Source: Bacteroidia bacterium
Lineage (GTDB): Bacteria > Bacteroidota > Bacteroidia > Flavobacteriales > Flavobacteriaceae
Direction: 5' to 3'
Length of the DNA stretch: 64,000 nt
Assembly (NCBI GenBank): GCA_030428705.1
Contig: JAUIDI010000006.1
Span: 62,001 to 126,000 of the forward strand
The position numbers were made by a program, and so were the translations under genes. Shown here piece by piece: positions 10,853 through 21,700 of the stretch. The notes below the pieces were generated by a model. It made no database searches. It was not told the DNA's origin and was given only the letters and a program-made list of their open reading frames with translations. Positions within the stretch are counted from its first letter, which is position 1. Every line of letters begins with the position of its first letter.

Positions 10853-10857
10853 TTGGG

Positions 10858-13107
10858 TTAGCGGATAACGGTTATGGTTCCTTGCTTGAGTGTTTCGGAA
10901 GCATTCTTAATGACATAGTAAAAAACCATGTTTTGTTGTGGGAATGCCATTGAAGACTCGGGCCAGTTATTTTGATAGTCCGTAACATTCAGAAGCTCGA
11001 TTCCCTTGTCGTTATAAATGATGACATTAACATCGGTTTTGTTTGAATATGAGTTTGGTAATATCCATTGATCGTTTGCCCCATCGCCATTTGGCGTAAT
11101 GACATTTGGCACTTTAAAAGTGTCTAGATATTCAACTGTTATTTGTCTGGTAACTTCACACTCGTCTATATTGGCTATCAAAGTATAATCACCTTCATCG
11201 GTAAACGTAACGCTGTCCGAAGTACCAATTTCATTGTTGTCGCTATCATACCAACGGTAGGCAGTACCCCCGCTCGCGGTCACGACCCTAGAAGTTCCTT
11301 CGGGAAAAATTATGGTACCGGAAGGATCAAGTGTTATCAGATTGGGGTCCAAAGGGGTAATGGTGATTTCGTTTGAGATGAGGTCACATCCGTTTTTGTC
11401 TATTACCAGGCGATAGACGCCGGTTTCCGTTATGCTCAAAGAGAAATCGGCAGTGTTGATGTCAACACCATCCCTTTGCCAGGCAAAAGTTTCTCCGGTC
11501 AGATCAGAAGAGGTATTTACGGTTATAGGGGTACTCGAATTACAAAAAACGGTGCCGGAACTTGTTATCGACACGGTCTCATTAGTCAAAAGCTGTACAG
11601 CTAAGATGTTCGAAGTTGCCGTGTAGGTACTTAAGTCCCCTTCAAGACTATAGTCGCCATTTTCCGTAGGATTAGTAAGGCTGATATTTTCGGATGTCGC
11701 ACCCGATACGTTCACCCCATCCTTTTTCCACTGATAAGTGAAACTTGAGGACACATCGGAAGTCACATCGATTTTACTATTATCGTCCATTACGGCATTA
11801 ATGGCTTGTAATTCGAGAACAATATCCGTGTTGACGCAGCTGGTATAGGCTGAGGCATAATCGATTGTAATTTCGAACGAAGCCGGCGTAACCACCGTAG
11901 TCGTTTCGGAATTTTTTATTGTTCCAGGACAGGTACCACCACCTTGGGTTATTTCGGCATAATAAGTACCTTCTTGGGAGGTGTCGTACGAAGCACTGGT
12001 CGCTCCGACGATTTCTACATTGTTTCGATACCATTTATAGGTAGGCCCCGTAGCAGTCGTTGAAACGCTCAATGTCTCGGTTTGTGCCGGAAGCAATACA
12101 ACATTGGGATCGTTTAAAAGCGTGACGGTAAAGTTGTCGGCATTGGTAATCGTTATGGCGGCCGATTTTTCAGTACAAATGGACGAACTTGAGATTTCCA
12201 CCTGATAGTCCCCTTCAAAACCTGGTATAGATGCATCAACGGTGTATGTTGATAGTGTCGCTCCGCCAATGGCAGTTCCGTCTTTATACCATTTATAGCT
12301 CCATGAAGGATCTGTAGTGTTTATGCTCAATGTTTCCGTATCGCCTGAGCATAAGGCCGTTTTTGAGGGAGGAGTTATAAAAATACCCTGCCCGGTCGAA
12401 CCAATCGTGACGTCGACAATGTTGGAATCCGTATTGCCCGATCCTGTGCAAGTATTGCCGTAATCTATTACGGCTTGGTACATGGCAGATTGGGTTACGT
12501 TTAGTGTATGACCGCTTTCACCGGCCAAAGGACTGCCGCTGCGATACCAAATATACTGATAGGTTTCTGGGTTTGGAATGTTGTCGACCTGAAGGGTAAC
12601 GGGTCCAGTGGAGCAGATTTGCCCTGGAGGGACCCCATCTCCAAGCTGGCTAATGTTCAGGTTACCGGTAACATCCATGTAGTACATATCGAAAGCAGCC
12701 GATTCAGGACCTGTCGAGACCGGGTCTGTGCTTCTGACCCTCATTTTATAACCGTTTCCACGGGTGTCCGTCGGCAGGGCAAACGACATTAAAAAGGTAT
12801 GGTTGGTGTTCTGGTCATCGACCCGACCCAACTCTACGGCACCAGTAAAGCTTCCGGCCGAATCAGAAAGTTCCAGGATAAACTCGTTTGTGCTATTGGC
12901 GGTTCCCGCCCAAGAGATTTCAACAAAGTATTCGTTGAAACTGTCTTGTGCGCAAGCGGCTGTCCATGGGTCGTTACCTGGATAATTAGGATTGTCCGCT
13001 GGTACGGGTGGATCAGGGACAATGACTTGGGCTTGAATTTGAGCAGTAACCAGAAATAACATACCTAGTGTCAAAAAACGTACGGAGTAAAATAATTTAG
13101 TTCTCAT
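10858..13107 (-). CDS. Secreted Ig-like repeat protein with type B (CHU_C) T9SS sorting domain
   Basis: The 749-residue protein has a signal peptide (to about residue 26, IQAQ) and a fibronectin-like first domain (EYFVEISWAGT, YKMRVRSTDP). Several Ig-like/PKD-type domains follow, each with a YKWYKDG-, YKWYRNN- or FAWQRDG-type strand and a GxYxxxI strand. Residues ~665-749 are a gliding motility-associated C-terminal domain: VPNVITPNGDGANDQW, later VIIYNDKGIELL, ending KQGTITVIR. This CHU_C domain is the type B export and attachment signal of the type IX system. The gene is first in a three-gene operon; its stop is 5 nt before the PorP/SprF start. It is comparable in position to the sprC/sprD genes next to sprB in F. 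johnsoniae, but I do not claim orthology. The ligand is unknown. Confidence 0.92.
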   Translation of the reverse strand: MRTKLFYSVRFLTLGMLFLVTAQIQAQVIVPDPPVPADNPNYPGNDPWTAACAQDSFNEYFVEISWAGTANSTNEFILELSDSAGSFTGAVELGRVDDQNTNHTFLMSFALPTDTRGNGYKMRVRSTDPVSTGPESAAFDMYYMDVTGNLNISQLGDGVPPGQICSTGPVTLQVDNIPNPETYQYIWYRSGSPLAGESGHTLNVTQSAMYQAVIDYGNTCTGSGNTDSNIVDVTIGSTGQGIFITPPSKTALCSGDTETLSINTTDPSWSYKWYKDGTAIGGATLSTYTVDASIPGFEGDYQVEISSSSICTEKSAAITITNADNFTVTLLNDPNVVLLPAQTETLSVSTTATGPTYKWYRNNVEIVGATSASYDTSQEGTYYAEITQGGGTCPGTIKNSETTTVVTPASFEITIDYASAYTSCVNTDIVLELQAINAVMDDNSKIDVTSDVSSSFTYQWKKDGVNVSGATSENISLTNPTENGDYSLEGDLSTYTATSNILAVQLLTNETVSITSSGTVFCNSSTPITVNTSSDLTGETFAWQRDGVDINTADFSLSITETGVYRLVIDKNGCDLISNEITITPLDPNLITLDPSGTIIFPEGTSRVVTASGGTAYRWYDSDNNEIGTSDSVTFTDEGDYTLIANIDECEVTRQITVEYLDTFKVPNVITPNGDGANDQWILPNSYSNKTDVNVIIYNDKGIELLNVTDYQNNWPESSMAFPQQNMVFYYVIKNASETLKQGTITVIR

Positions 13108-13355
13108 AAGAGGTTGTGGTTTTGTGTGGGTCCGTGGTTTTCGATTTGGGAAAAGTTTAATGCTTTTAGGGTTTTATGATTATGCTGTGCGGGTCAAAAC
13201 AACCAACAGTTGTCCCAACCCAGATATTCAACAACAAATATGTTATTTAATTACTGCGTGAAGAATTTAATGTTGTGGGCGTAATTAAAATTGTTGTGAA
13301 ACGCTTTTATTGTAGAGTGAGGCGGTTTTAAGGGCTACTATTACGGCATTTTTCC

Positions 13356-13363
13356 TACTTTTG
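13356..13363 (+). promoter_or_regulatory. Promoter -7 element (TACTTTTG) of glnS
   Basis: This is a perfect match to the Bacteroidota -7 consensus TAnnTTTG, ending 21 nt before the ATG at 13385. It overlaps an in-frame TTG at 13361, which therefore cannot be the start codon. I see no clear -33 TTG-type box at the usual spacing. Confidence 0.65.
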
Positions 13364-13384
13364 TGCTTCCAGAAAAAACGCCCT

Positions 13385-15070
13385 ATGAGCGATAAGCCTA
13401 AATCATTGAATTTTTTAGAGCATATTGTAGAGGAGGACTTGAAAAACGGTTTTCCAAAAGAAAAATTGCGCTTTCGATTTCCGCCTGAACCGAACGGTTA
13501 TTTACATATTGGCCATGCCAGCTCTATTTGTTTGAATTTCGGGCTGGGGGAACGTTATGGTGCTCCGGTAAATTTGCGTTTCGATGATACCAATCCTGTA
13601 AAGGAGGAACAGGAGTACGTAGATGCGATAAAAGGGGATGTCGAATGGTTGGGCTATTCTTGGGATACCGAACGGTATGCATCTGATTATTTCCAGCAGC
13701 TATATGATTGGGCGGTTATATTGATAAAGAGAGGAAAGGCATACGTTGACAGTCAATCTTCAGAGGAAATGGCCGCTCAGAAAGGAACCCCTACCGAGCC
13801 AGGTACAAATAGTCCGTATAGAGATCGATCTGTAGATGAGAACCTAGAGTTTTTTGAAAAAATGAAAGAAGGACATTTTGAGGAAGGAACGCATGTACTT
13901 CGGGCAAAGATAGATATGGCCTCTCCCAACATGTTGATGCGAGATCCCATTATGTACAGGGTTTTGAAAAAGGCACACCACAGAACGAATACCGATTGGT
14001 GTATTTATCCTATGTACGATTGGACACATGGCGAAAGCGATTATATCGAACAGGTTACCCACTCATTGTGTACACTAGAGTTCGCTATGCATCGCGAGTT
14101 GTACGATTGGTTTCTAGATCAAGTATACAATCCAAGTAAAGTGCGACCTAAACAAAGAGAATTTGCCAGACGAAATCTTAGCCATACGGTCGTTAGTAAG
14201 CGCAAACTTCTTCAATTGGTCGAACAGGGTGTCGTTAATGGGTGGGACGACCCTCGCATGCCCACTATTTCTGGATTGCGTAGAAGAGGCTATACCCCGG
14301 AATCCATTAAGAATTTTGCAGATACTATCGGAATTGCCAAACGCGAGAACCTTATCGATGTTTCGCTTTTGGAATTCCATGTTCGTGAGCATTTGAACAA
14401 AATCGCGCCCAGGGTCATGGGCGTCTTGGACCCTGTGAAAGTGGTTATCACGAATTATCCCGAAGGGCAGGAAGAATGGCTCGATGCAGAGAACAATCCA
14501 GAAGATGAATCTGCCGGGTCTAGAAAAGTACCTTTTTCAAGGGAAATCTATATTGAGAGGGATGATTTTAGGGAGGAAGCGAACCGAAAATTTTTTCGAC
14601 TGAAGTTAGGCGGTGAGGTTCGGCTCAAAAACGCATTTATTATAAAGGCCGAAAGCTGTACGAAAGATGCCGATGGCAACATTGTTGAAATACAATGCGC
14701 TTATGATCCCAAAAGCAAAAGTGGAAGCGGAACCGAAGAAAGCCTTCGAAAGGTCAAAGGTACTTTGCACTGGGTTTCGGTAAAGCATGCTTTCGCCGCT
14801 GAAGTTCGATTGTATGATCGACTTTTCACTGATGAAAGTCCGGATACGCACAAGGACAAAGATTTTATGGAGTTTATCAATCCTGATTCCTTAAAGATTG
14901 TTACGGGATACTTGGAACCAAGTTTGAAAGAAGCGAACATAGGGGACAGGGTTCAGTTTCAGCGCTTGGGTTATTTCTGCGTGGATCCCGACTCGACTTC
15001 CGATAAAATGGTTTTTAATAGAACCGTGGGTTTACGTGATACTTGGGCCAAAATACAAGAAAAAGCCTAA
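13385..15070 (+). CDS. glnS: Glutaminyl-tRNA synthetase
   Basis: This 561-residue class I synthetase charges tRNA-Gln with glutamine in the cytoplasm. The HIGH signature is at residues 41-44 (PEPNGYLHIGHAS). The KMSKS counterpart is VVSKRKL at about residue 265, followed by MPTISGLRRRGYTPESI, which is specific to GlnRS rather than GluRS. The C-terminal part is the two-barrel anticodon-binding domain. Length is normal. I start it at ATG 13385 (MSDKPK) because the promoter -7 element overlaps the upstream in-frame TTG. It is transcribed divergently from the adhesin operon. Confidence 0.97.
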   Translation: MSDKPKSLNFLEHIVEEDLKNGFPKEKLRFRFPPEPNGYLHIGHASSICLNFGLGERYGAPVNLRFDDTNPVKEEQEYVDAIKGDVEWLGYSWDTERYASDYFQQLYDWAVILIKRGKAYVDSQSSEEMAAQKGTPTEPGTNSPYRDRSVDENLEFFEKMKEGHFEEGTHVLRAKIDMASPNMLMRDPIMYRVLKKAHHRTNTDWCIYPMYDWTHGESDYIEQVTHSLCTLEFAMHRELYDWFLDQVYNPSKVRPKQREFARRNLSHTVVSKRKLLQLVEQGVVNGWDDPRMPTISGLRRRGYTPESIKNFADTIGIAKRENLIDVSLLEFHVREHLNKIAPRVMGVLDPVKVVITNYPEGQEEWLDAENNPEDESAGSRKVPFSREIYIERDDFREEANRKFFRLKLGGEVRLKNAFIIKAESCTKDADGNIVEIQCAYDPKSKSGSGTEESLRKVKGTLHWVSVKHAFAAEVRLYDRLFTDESPDTHKDKDFMEFINPDSLKIVTGYLEPSLKEANIGDRVQFQRLGYFCVDPDSTSDKMVFNRTVGLRDTWAKIQEKA

Positions 15071-15270
15071 GATCGAATTTTCTTATCCAACAAAATATAC
15101 CAATTGATATTTTCTATTGAGGAAGGCTTGTTTTAAAGCCGTTTAAAAGCGTTTTGGTTCGGGCACAACCCAATGATTGTGTACTGTCAAAACAGACCAA
15201 TAGGGCCGTTTAATTCGATTTTTGGATCGATTTTGGCACTGAACATTAAAAATTGCAAAATCAGGGTAAA

Positions 15271-16197
15271 TTATTCTTTTTTCCTTGGATTGCCTTTTTT
15301 CATTTGCTCACCGATCATATTACTAGCGGTAAACGAGGCGACCATATTATTCAGCATATCACTGCCTGCTTGTGGTGAGTTGGGTAACAAGATCAAATTG
15401 GTGTTGGTTTCCTCGCCTATCGATTGTAGGGTATCATAATGTTGAGTCACTACGATTAGGGCCGATGCTTCTTGGGAGTTGATGCCGACCTTGTTCAATA
15501 CCTCTACTGATTCTTCGAGACCTCTTGCAATTTCACGTCGCTGATCGGCAATACCCTGCCCTTGTAGCCTTTTGCTTTCCGCTTCGGCCTTAGCCTTTTC
15601 AACAATAAGTATACGGGCCGCATCCCCTTCGAATTGAGCTGCTATTTTTTCGCGTTCCGAAGCATTGATACGGTTCATCGCCGCTTTGACTTGGGCATCT
15701 GGGTCGATATCGGTAACCAGGGTTTTGATAATATCGTAGCCATAGTCGAGCATCGCATCTTGAAGTTCACTTTTAACCGCTATAGCGATATCGTCTTTTT
15801 TGACAAAGACATCGTCCAATTTCATTTTAGGCACTTCGGCCCTGACCACGTCGAATACGTAAGACGTTATCTGATCATGCGGATATTCAAGTTTATAAAA
15901 GGCCTCATATACTTTATCCCTTATAACAACGTACTGAACCGAGACTTTAAGTTTTACGAACACATCGTCAAGCGTCTTTGTTTCGACAATGACATCCAGC
16001 TGCTGAATCTTGAGCCCTATTCGGGCCGCAATACGATCGATTAAAGGAATTTTCATCTGTAGCCCCGAATGACGAATACTTTGAAATTTACCAAAGCGCT
16101 CGATGATTACGGCCGTCTGTTGCTTTACAATGAAAAAGGAGGAAAAGAGAATAATAAGACCGAAAAAAAGTAACGGAATAAAAATAAAATTACCCAT
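15271..16197 (-). CDS. SPFH/Band 7 (stomatin/paraslipin) membrane protein
   Basis: The 308-residue protein has one N-terminal membrane helix (residues ~4-25) followed by a complete SPFH domain: TAVIIERFGKFQSIRHSGLQ, TKTLDDVFVKLKVSVQYVV, YDIIKTLVTDIDPD. An Ala/Glu-rich coiled-coil region contains NASEREKIAAQFEGDA and KAEAESKRLQGQGIADQR. Members of this family oligomerise into membrane microdomain scaffolds and often control a membrane protease. There is no nfeD-type partner next to it. It converges on glnS across a 200-bp gap (15071-15270) with no convincing terminator. Molecular function here is unknown beyond the family. Confidence 0.93.
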   Translation of the reverse strand: MGNFIFIPLLFFGLIILFSSFFIVKQQTAVIIERFGKFQSIRHSGLQMKIPLIDRIAARIGLKIQQLDVIVETKTLDDVFVKLKVSVQYVVIRDKVYEAFYKLEYPHDQITSYVFDVVRAEVPKMKLDDVFVKKDDIAIAVKSELQDAMLDYGYDIIKTLVTDIDPDAQVKAAMNRINASEREKIAAQFEGDAARILIVEKAKAEAESKRLQGQGIADQRREIARGLEESVEVLNKVGINSQEASALIVVTQHYDTLQSIGEETNTNLILLPNSPQAGSDMLNNMVASFTASNMIGEQMKKGNPRKKE

Positions 16198-16337
16198 GGC
16201 TTGCGATTTTAGTTAATGGAATGAATTTACAAAAAGCTTGTGTTATATGGGTCGCTGGGGGCTTTTATTTGTTACAGGACGTTTAACGATTTAGTATCTT
16301 AGCCTTGAGGGTATTTTTAACATTTATAAAGCAAAAC

Positions 16338-17045
16338 ATGACCGCAAACGAAATTTTAAGCCAGCTTCAAGAGTTTGGGGATGAACAGACTAAATCCACG
16401 CACCGACGGCATGGCGCAAAAGAACCCTTTTATGGTGTCAAGATTCAACATTTGAAGAAAATTCTAAAAAAAACAAAAAAGAACCATGAATTGTCTTTGG
16501 AGCTATATGCCACGGGCAATTCGGATGCAATGTATTTGGCTGGTTTAATGGCTGATGAAAAACAAATTACGAAAGAACAGCTTGACGTTTGGGTTGAAAA
16601 AGCTTATTGGCCATATTTGAGCGAATGTACAGTTCCCTGGGTGGCGGCCGAAACGGATTTTGGTTTTGAAATCGGTTTGAAGTGGATTGAATCCGGTAAA
16701 GAGAACGTGGCCGCTGCAGGCTGGGCGACATTGGCAAGCTTTGCTTCTGTAAATGAAGATAAATCATTAAATATAATGGCCTATGAACAGCTGCTTGAAA
16801 AAGTTAAAGTAGAAATTCACTCATCCCAAAACAGGGTGCGATATGCTATGAATGGCTTTGTGATTGCTGTAGGTACCTATATAGAGCCTTTAACCGAAAA
16901 ATCCAAGGATGTGGCAAATGCAATAGGAAAAGTAAATGTGAATGTTGGAAAAACTGCTTGCAAAGTAGCTCTGGCTACTGCTTACATTAAAAAAGCAATT
17001 GCAAAAAATCGAATTGGTAAGAAACGGAAAGCTGTAAGATGTTGA
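16338..17045 (+). CDS. DNA alkylation repair (AlkD-like) HEAT-repeat protein
   Basis: This 235-residue all-helical protein resembles the AlkD/DNA alkylation repair family: the start TANEILSQLQEFG, the block YGVKIQHLKKILKKTKK, and paired helices such as NSDAMYLAGLMAD and WVAAETDFGFEIGLKWI. AlkD proteins excise positively charged N3- and N7-alkylpurines using HEAT repeats. Many distant relatives have unproven activity, so the glycosylase role is provisional. ATG 16338 is chosen over an in-frame TTG 33 nt upstream. The last residues are very basic (KNRIGKKRKAVRC). The stop is 9 nt from the convergent gltX stop. Confidence 0.85.
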   Translation: MTANEILSQLQEFGDEQTKSTHRRHGAKEPFYGVKIQHLKKILKKTKKNHELSLELYATGNSDAMYLAGLMADEKQITKEQLDVWVEKAYWPYLSECTVPWVAAETDFGFEIGLKWIESGKENVAAAGWATLASFASVNEDKSLNIMAYEQLLEKVKVEIHSSQNRVRYAMNGFVIAVGTYIEPLTEKSKDVANAIGKVNVNVGKTACKVALATAYIKKAIAKNRIGKKRKAVRC

Positions 17046-17054
17046 ACCAAGGGT

Positions 17055-18599
17055 TTACTCAAGTACCACCAAAGCGCTTTCAATCCTACTGAGCGTTTCC
17101 TCTTTCCCAATCAAAGCCATAATATCAAACAAGTGCGGGCCTTTCATGGCGCCAACAATTACTAAACGCAAGGGCGGCATCACTTTGCCAAAGGAGAGTT
17201 CTTTTTCGACAATCCATGATTTAACGGTGTTTTCAACGGTTTCAGAGGTAAAATCGTCGATATTTTGTAAAACGGTCAAAAGCTCGGCCATTACGGTCGG
17301 CGTGTCTTCCTTCCATTGTTTTTTTACGGCTTTTTCGTCATATGTTTCGGGGGCTTCAAAGAAGTAATCGCCCAATTCCCAAAAATCCTTGACAAAAACA
17401 GCCCGTTCTTTTATTAGGGAAACGACTTTTTCTACATACGAACTGTCAGGTCGAGCGGAGTCGAGACCTCCTGCGTCACTTCGACTTCGCTCAGTGTCTA
17501 CAGAATGGCTTTCCAAGTATTTCAGGAACAAACCCGCCAATTCTTCATTGCTCCTTTCTTGCAGATAATGTTGATTATACCATTTGGTCTTGTCCGGGTC
17601 AAAGCGTGCCCCTGATTTGTTCACACGCTCCAACGTAAAACTTTGGGTGAGTTCCTCCAAGCTAAATAGTTCTTGCTCCGTACCGGGATTCCAACCCAGA
17701 AGGGCCAAAAAGTTGACGACGGCCTCGGGAAAATAACCTGCTTCACGATATCCCACGGATTCCTTCCAAGACAAAGGAAATACTGGAAACCCCATTTTTT
17801 CACCGTCCCTTTTGCTCAACTTTCCTTTGCCGACCGGTTTCATAATTAAGGGGAGATGTGCAAATTTCGGGGCCCGCCACCCAAACGCGTCGTATAACTG
17901 TTGATGCAGGGCCAAGGAGGGCAACCACTCTTCACCGCGAATGACATGGGTGATTTCCATTAAATGGTCGTCTACGATGTTGGCCAAATGATATGTCGGC
18001 ATTCCATCGCTTTTGAACAAAACTTTGTCGTCAAGGGTATTGGTGTCTATTTCTATTTTCCCTCGGATAATGTCGGTCAACAAGAGTTTTTCATCTTGAG
18101 GGGTTTTGAAGCGTATAACGTACGCTTCTCCTGAATCGAGACGCTTTTGGGTTTCTTCATCGTTCAACGATAACGAATTGTCAAGTTTCAGGCGGTTATG
18201 CCAATTATAGATAAAGGTTTTTCCTTTGGCTTCATGGTCCTTTCGGTGAAAATCCAATCGTTCTGGAGTGTCAAAAGCGTAATACGCCTTCCCTTTTTGC
18301 ACAAGCTCATCTGCGAATCGTTTATAAAGGTGTTTGCGCTCACTTTGCCGGTAGGGGCCGAACCCGTGTTCTTTGCCGGGGCCTTCATCAAATGGAATGC
18401 CGCACCAATTCAAGGCGTTTATGATGTATTCCTCGGCACTTTCAACATAGCGGTTTTGATCGGTATCCTCGATACGTAATATAAAATCACCGCTATTTTT
18501 TTTGGCAAAAAGATAGTTGAACAAAGCGGTGCGTAAACCACCTATGTGCAAAGGCCCTGTAGGGCTTGGAGCAAAACGAACACGAACTTTCCCTGACAT
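17055..18599 (-). CDS. gltX: Glutamyl-tRNA synthetase with an in-frame repeat insertion
   Basis: This 514-residue class I synthetase charges tRNA-Glu. The N-terminus is VRFAPSPTGPLHIGGLRTALFN (HIGH-type motif HIGG, residues 18-21) and the KMSKS-type motif is KLSKRDG. I start at ATG 18599 because the promoter -7 element lies at 18617-18624, inside any longer version. Around residues 367-386 the protein has an alien segment rich in Ser, Asp and Arg (SVDTERSRSDAGGL, then DSARPDSS). This is encoded by a palindromic DNA repeat inserted without breaking the frame. It falls between helices of the C-terminal region, downstream of the catalytic core, which may explain why it is tolerated. Confidence 0.96.
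   Translation of the reverse strand: MSGKVRVRFAPSPTGPLHIGGLRTALFNYLFAKKNSGDFILRIEDTDQNRYVESAEEYIINALNWCGIPFDEGPGKEHGFGPYRQSERKHLYKRFADELVQKGKAYYAFDTPERLDFHRKDHEAKGKTFIYNWHNRLKLDNSLSLNDEETQKRLDSGEAYVIRFKTPQDEKLLLTDIIRGKIEIDTNTLDDKVLFKSDGMPTYHLANIVDDHLMEITHVIRGEEWLPSLALHQQLYDAFGWRAPKFAHLPLIMKPVGKGKLSKRDGEKMGFPVFPLSWKESVGYREAGYFPEAVVNFLALLGWNPGTEQELFSLEELTQSFTLERVNKSGARFDPDKTKWYNQHYLQERSNEELAGLFLKYLESHSVDTERSRSDAGGLDSARPDSSYVEKVVSLIKERAVFVKDFWELGDYFFEAPETYDEKAVKKQWKEDTPTVMAELLTVLQNIDDFTSETVENTVKSWIVEKELSFGKVMPPLRLVIVGAMKGPHLFDIMALIGKEETLSRIESALVVLE
17442..17500. repeat. Palindromic REP-like element inserted within gltX
   Basis: The arms TCGAGCGGAGTCGA (17451-17464) and TCGACTTCGCTCAG (17481-17494) form an imperfect inverted repeat around a ~16-nt loop, with flanking ACTGTCAGG and TGTCTACA. 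Base composition and encoded peptide differ from the surrounding GluRS sequence. From memory, similar short palindromes with GTCGAG...CTCGAC cores are dispersed in marine flavobacterial genomes. No second copy occurs in this window, so dispersal must be checked genome-wide. Confidence 0.7.
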
Positions 18600-18616
18600 T
18601 GTAAAAATTTGTAGGG

Positions 18617-18624
18617 CAAAGATA
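18617..18624 (-). promoter_or_regulatory. Promoter -7 element (TATCTTTG) of gltX
   Basis: On the minus strand this reads TATCTTTG, a perfect TAnnTTTG match, ending 17 nt before the gltX ATG at 18599. It fixes that start. Confidence 0.65.
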
Positions 18625-18764
18625 GGCGAAAGCAGGGCATGCACAAACTAGTGTCCGCGGCTTTGGGCTTTATAAAGATCAAACCTTTAATTTTATCTTA
18701 AAAACCTACCGATCAAAGGTTAGGGGGCTTTTTTGCATTATCTTGGTGTAAAAAATCGACGGAT

Positions 18765-21700
18765 TTGCAGCAGTATCAGAACATACTCCACAAACTGAAA
18801 GAATTCACAAGACGGTTCTATACCAAAATGCTGGTCAAGGGCGCCTTATTGTTTTTCGTCTTGGGGCTGCTATTTTTAATCGTAATACTTGGGGTGGAAT
18901 ATTTTTTATGGATGAATTCCATAGGAAGGTTTATTTTGCTCCTTGCCTTTATCATGGTAGAAGGTTATCTCTTTTTCAGGTACATCTTGACGCCTTTATT
19001 TTATCTGTTCCGAATAAAAGAAGGGATTAGTAACAAACAGGCCTCAACGATAATCGGGAAACATTTTCCCGAAGTAGGGGACAAGTTGTTGAATTTGTTG
19101 GATTTAGCTGAAGACAGCCAAAAATCAGAACTGTTGTTGGCGAGTATCGAACAACGTTCCGAAAAGTTGGATCCCATCCCTTTTGCAAAGGCGGTAGATT
19201 TTAGGGAAAACCTAAAATATGCCAAGTACTTGGCAATACCTGTGGCCATTTTTGCCTTGATAGGACTATCGGGTAATTTGGGCAATTTTTTTGGATCTGC
19301 AGATCGTGTGGTCAACTATGATCTTGCCTACGAGCCTCCGGCTCCTTTTTTCTTTACGTTGTTGTCTGCCAAGTTGGATGTGCTTGAAAGTGACACCTAT
19401 ACGGCCCAGGTGATGACCGAAGGTGATGTCAAACCCAAAGATGTTTATATCGTCGTCGACGGTACGGAATTCCTGCTACAGGAAAGCGATGGGGTATTTA
19501 AGCACACCTTTTCACCACCACTTTCGCCGACCGCCTTTTATTTTATGGCAAACGGCATCAGATCGAAGGAATATAAGTTAAACGTGCTCAAAACACCTTC
19601 CATTCAGGATTTTGAATTGGCATTGGATTATCCAGCCTATGTGGGCAAACAAAAAGAAACCTTGAGAAGTACTGGAAATGCTACATTTCCGGAAGGCACC
19701 AAGGTGACGTGGCAAATCGTTGGCCGAGATACCGACCGTATAGACCTGATAACAAAAGACACCCTTAACACCTTTCAAAGCGATGGGGTCAATTTTAGGC
19801 TCACCGAGCGCATTTATAAAAATTTCCCCTATCAATTGGCCACCTCGAACCGGAATGTGAGCAACTATGAGAAATTGGATTACCGTTTCACCGTAATCAA
19901 GGATGCCTATCCAACGATCAAGGCAACGCAGGTCATTGACTCATTAAACCCCAATGTTTCGTATTATATCGGGGAGGCTTCCGACGATTATAAAATTGCA
20001 AAAATAAGCTTGGTATGTTATCCCGATTCAAATAGCGATGATAAGCAGAGAATCGAGCTTGCGGCACCCAATGTCAACTTTGAGCAGTTCTACTATACTT
20101 TCCCATCCGGACTAGATCTCGAGGAGGGCCGATCGTACAGCTTTTATTTTGAAGTTGTCGATAATGATGCCATACATAAAGGTAAAGTGAGCAAAAGCCA
20201 AATTTTTACCACGGCCTTGCTTGATGATAATCAATTGCGAAATAAAGAATTGGAGTCCCAACAATCGATAATTGATAATATGGATAGATCCTTGGAAAAG
20301 TTCAAGGAACAAAAAGAAACCTTGAAAGAAATCAATGCGGAGCAAAAGGAAAAAAGCCAATTGAACTTTAATGACCAAAATCAAATAAAGGATTTTCTTA
20401 AAAAACAACAACAACAGGAAAATCTAATGCAGAAATTCAGCAATCAGCTTAAGGAAAACCTTGATAAGTCAGCAAAAGACGATGAGTTGAACAAAATGCT
20501 CCAAGAGCGTTTGGAACGACAGGAGCTTGAGGCGAAGAAAAATGAAAAGCTATTGGATGAACTTAATAAGATTGCCGATAAGATCGATAAGGAAGAATTG
20601 GCTAAACGGTTGGACGAATTGGGGAAAAAGCAGCAGAACAGCGAGAGAAACCTAGAACAGCTTTTAGAATTGACCAAACGGTATTATGTTACCGAAAAGA
20701 CATCGCAACTGGCAAAGGATTTGGAAGAACTGGCCAAAAAACAGGATATTTTATCGGATTTAAAGCTTGGTCAGGATTTTTCCAACAAGGAACAGGAAAA
20801 ATTGAACGAAGATTTTGAAAAGATCAGCGATGAACTTGAAGAGCTTGCAAAGGATAATGAAAACCTTAAAAAGCCTTTGGATTTGAAAGTAGGAAAGGAA
20901 GCGTCGGAAGCGGTAAAAAAGGATCAAAAAGAGGCTTTGGAAGAGATAAACAAACATCAGGGAATAGAGGAGACCTCGGAGTCCGGCGAAAAGGAGAACG
21001 CGGCAGATAAGGCAAAAGAGAAACAGAAGTCTGCGGCATCGAAAATGAAGAAAATGAGCGAGGAGCTTGATGGTTCATCAATGTCGGGCGGTGGCGGGTC
21101 GAGCATTACAGAAGATGCCGAAATGTTGCGCCAGATTTTGGATAATCTAATTACATTTTCCTTTAAGCAAGAAAACCTGTTCGACGTTCTTGAGGCAAAT
21201 GATAATGAAATCTCCCAATTTTCTAGATCTGTGCGTGAACAGCAAGAGCTAAAGGAACTGTTCGGGCATGTTGATGACAGCCTTTTTTCATTGTCATTGC
21301 GCAGGGCGGAACTTTCCGAATTTGTCAATGAACAGATTACAGAGGTTTATTACAACATTGATAAGGCGTTGGAAAGCATGGCGGAGAATCAAATACATCA
21401 GGGCATATCGTACCAAAAGTATGTTCTTAACGCATCGAATAGCCTTGCAGATTTTCTTGCCAATATATTGGACAACATGCAGCAGAGTATGCAGATGGGG
21501 AATGGACAAAGCGATGAGGAGGGATTTCAATTGCCGGATATTATTAAAGGCCAAGGGGAACTGAAGGAAAAGATGGAGGGAATGGGAAACTCCAATAGTG
21601 GAAAACCTGAATCAGGGGAGGAGCAGGGAAAAGAAGGGGAAGGCAAGTCTGGTGAGGGTCAATCCGATTCGAAAGGAGATCAAGGTGGACAGAAGGGTGA

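Noticed and set aside
13361-13384. Upstream TTG start for glnS
   Set aside because: It overlaps a perfect promoter -7 element; ATG 13385 gives the normal N-terminus.
15125-15140. Hairpin GGCTT/AAGCC after glnS as a terminator
   Set aside because: The stem is only 5 bp and lacks a T-tract; not convincing.
18600-18644. Longer gltX N-terminus starting at 18644
   Set aside because: The promoter element at 18617-18624 lies inside it, and the family begins with the VRFAPSPTG segment close to the start.
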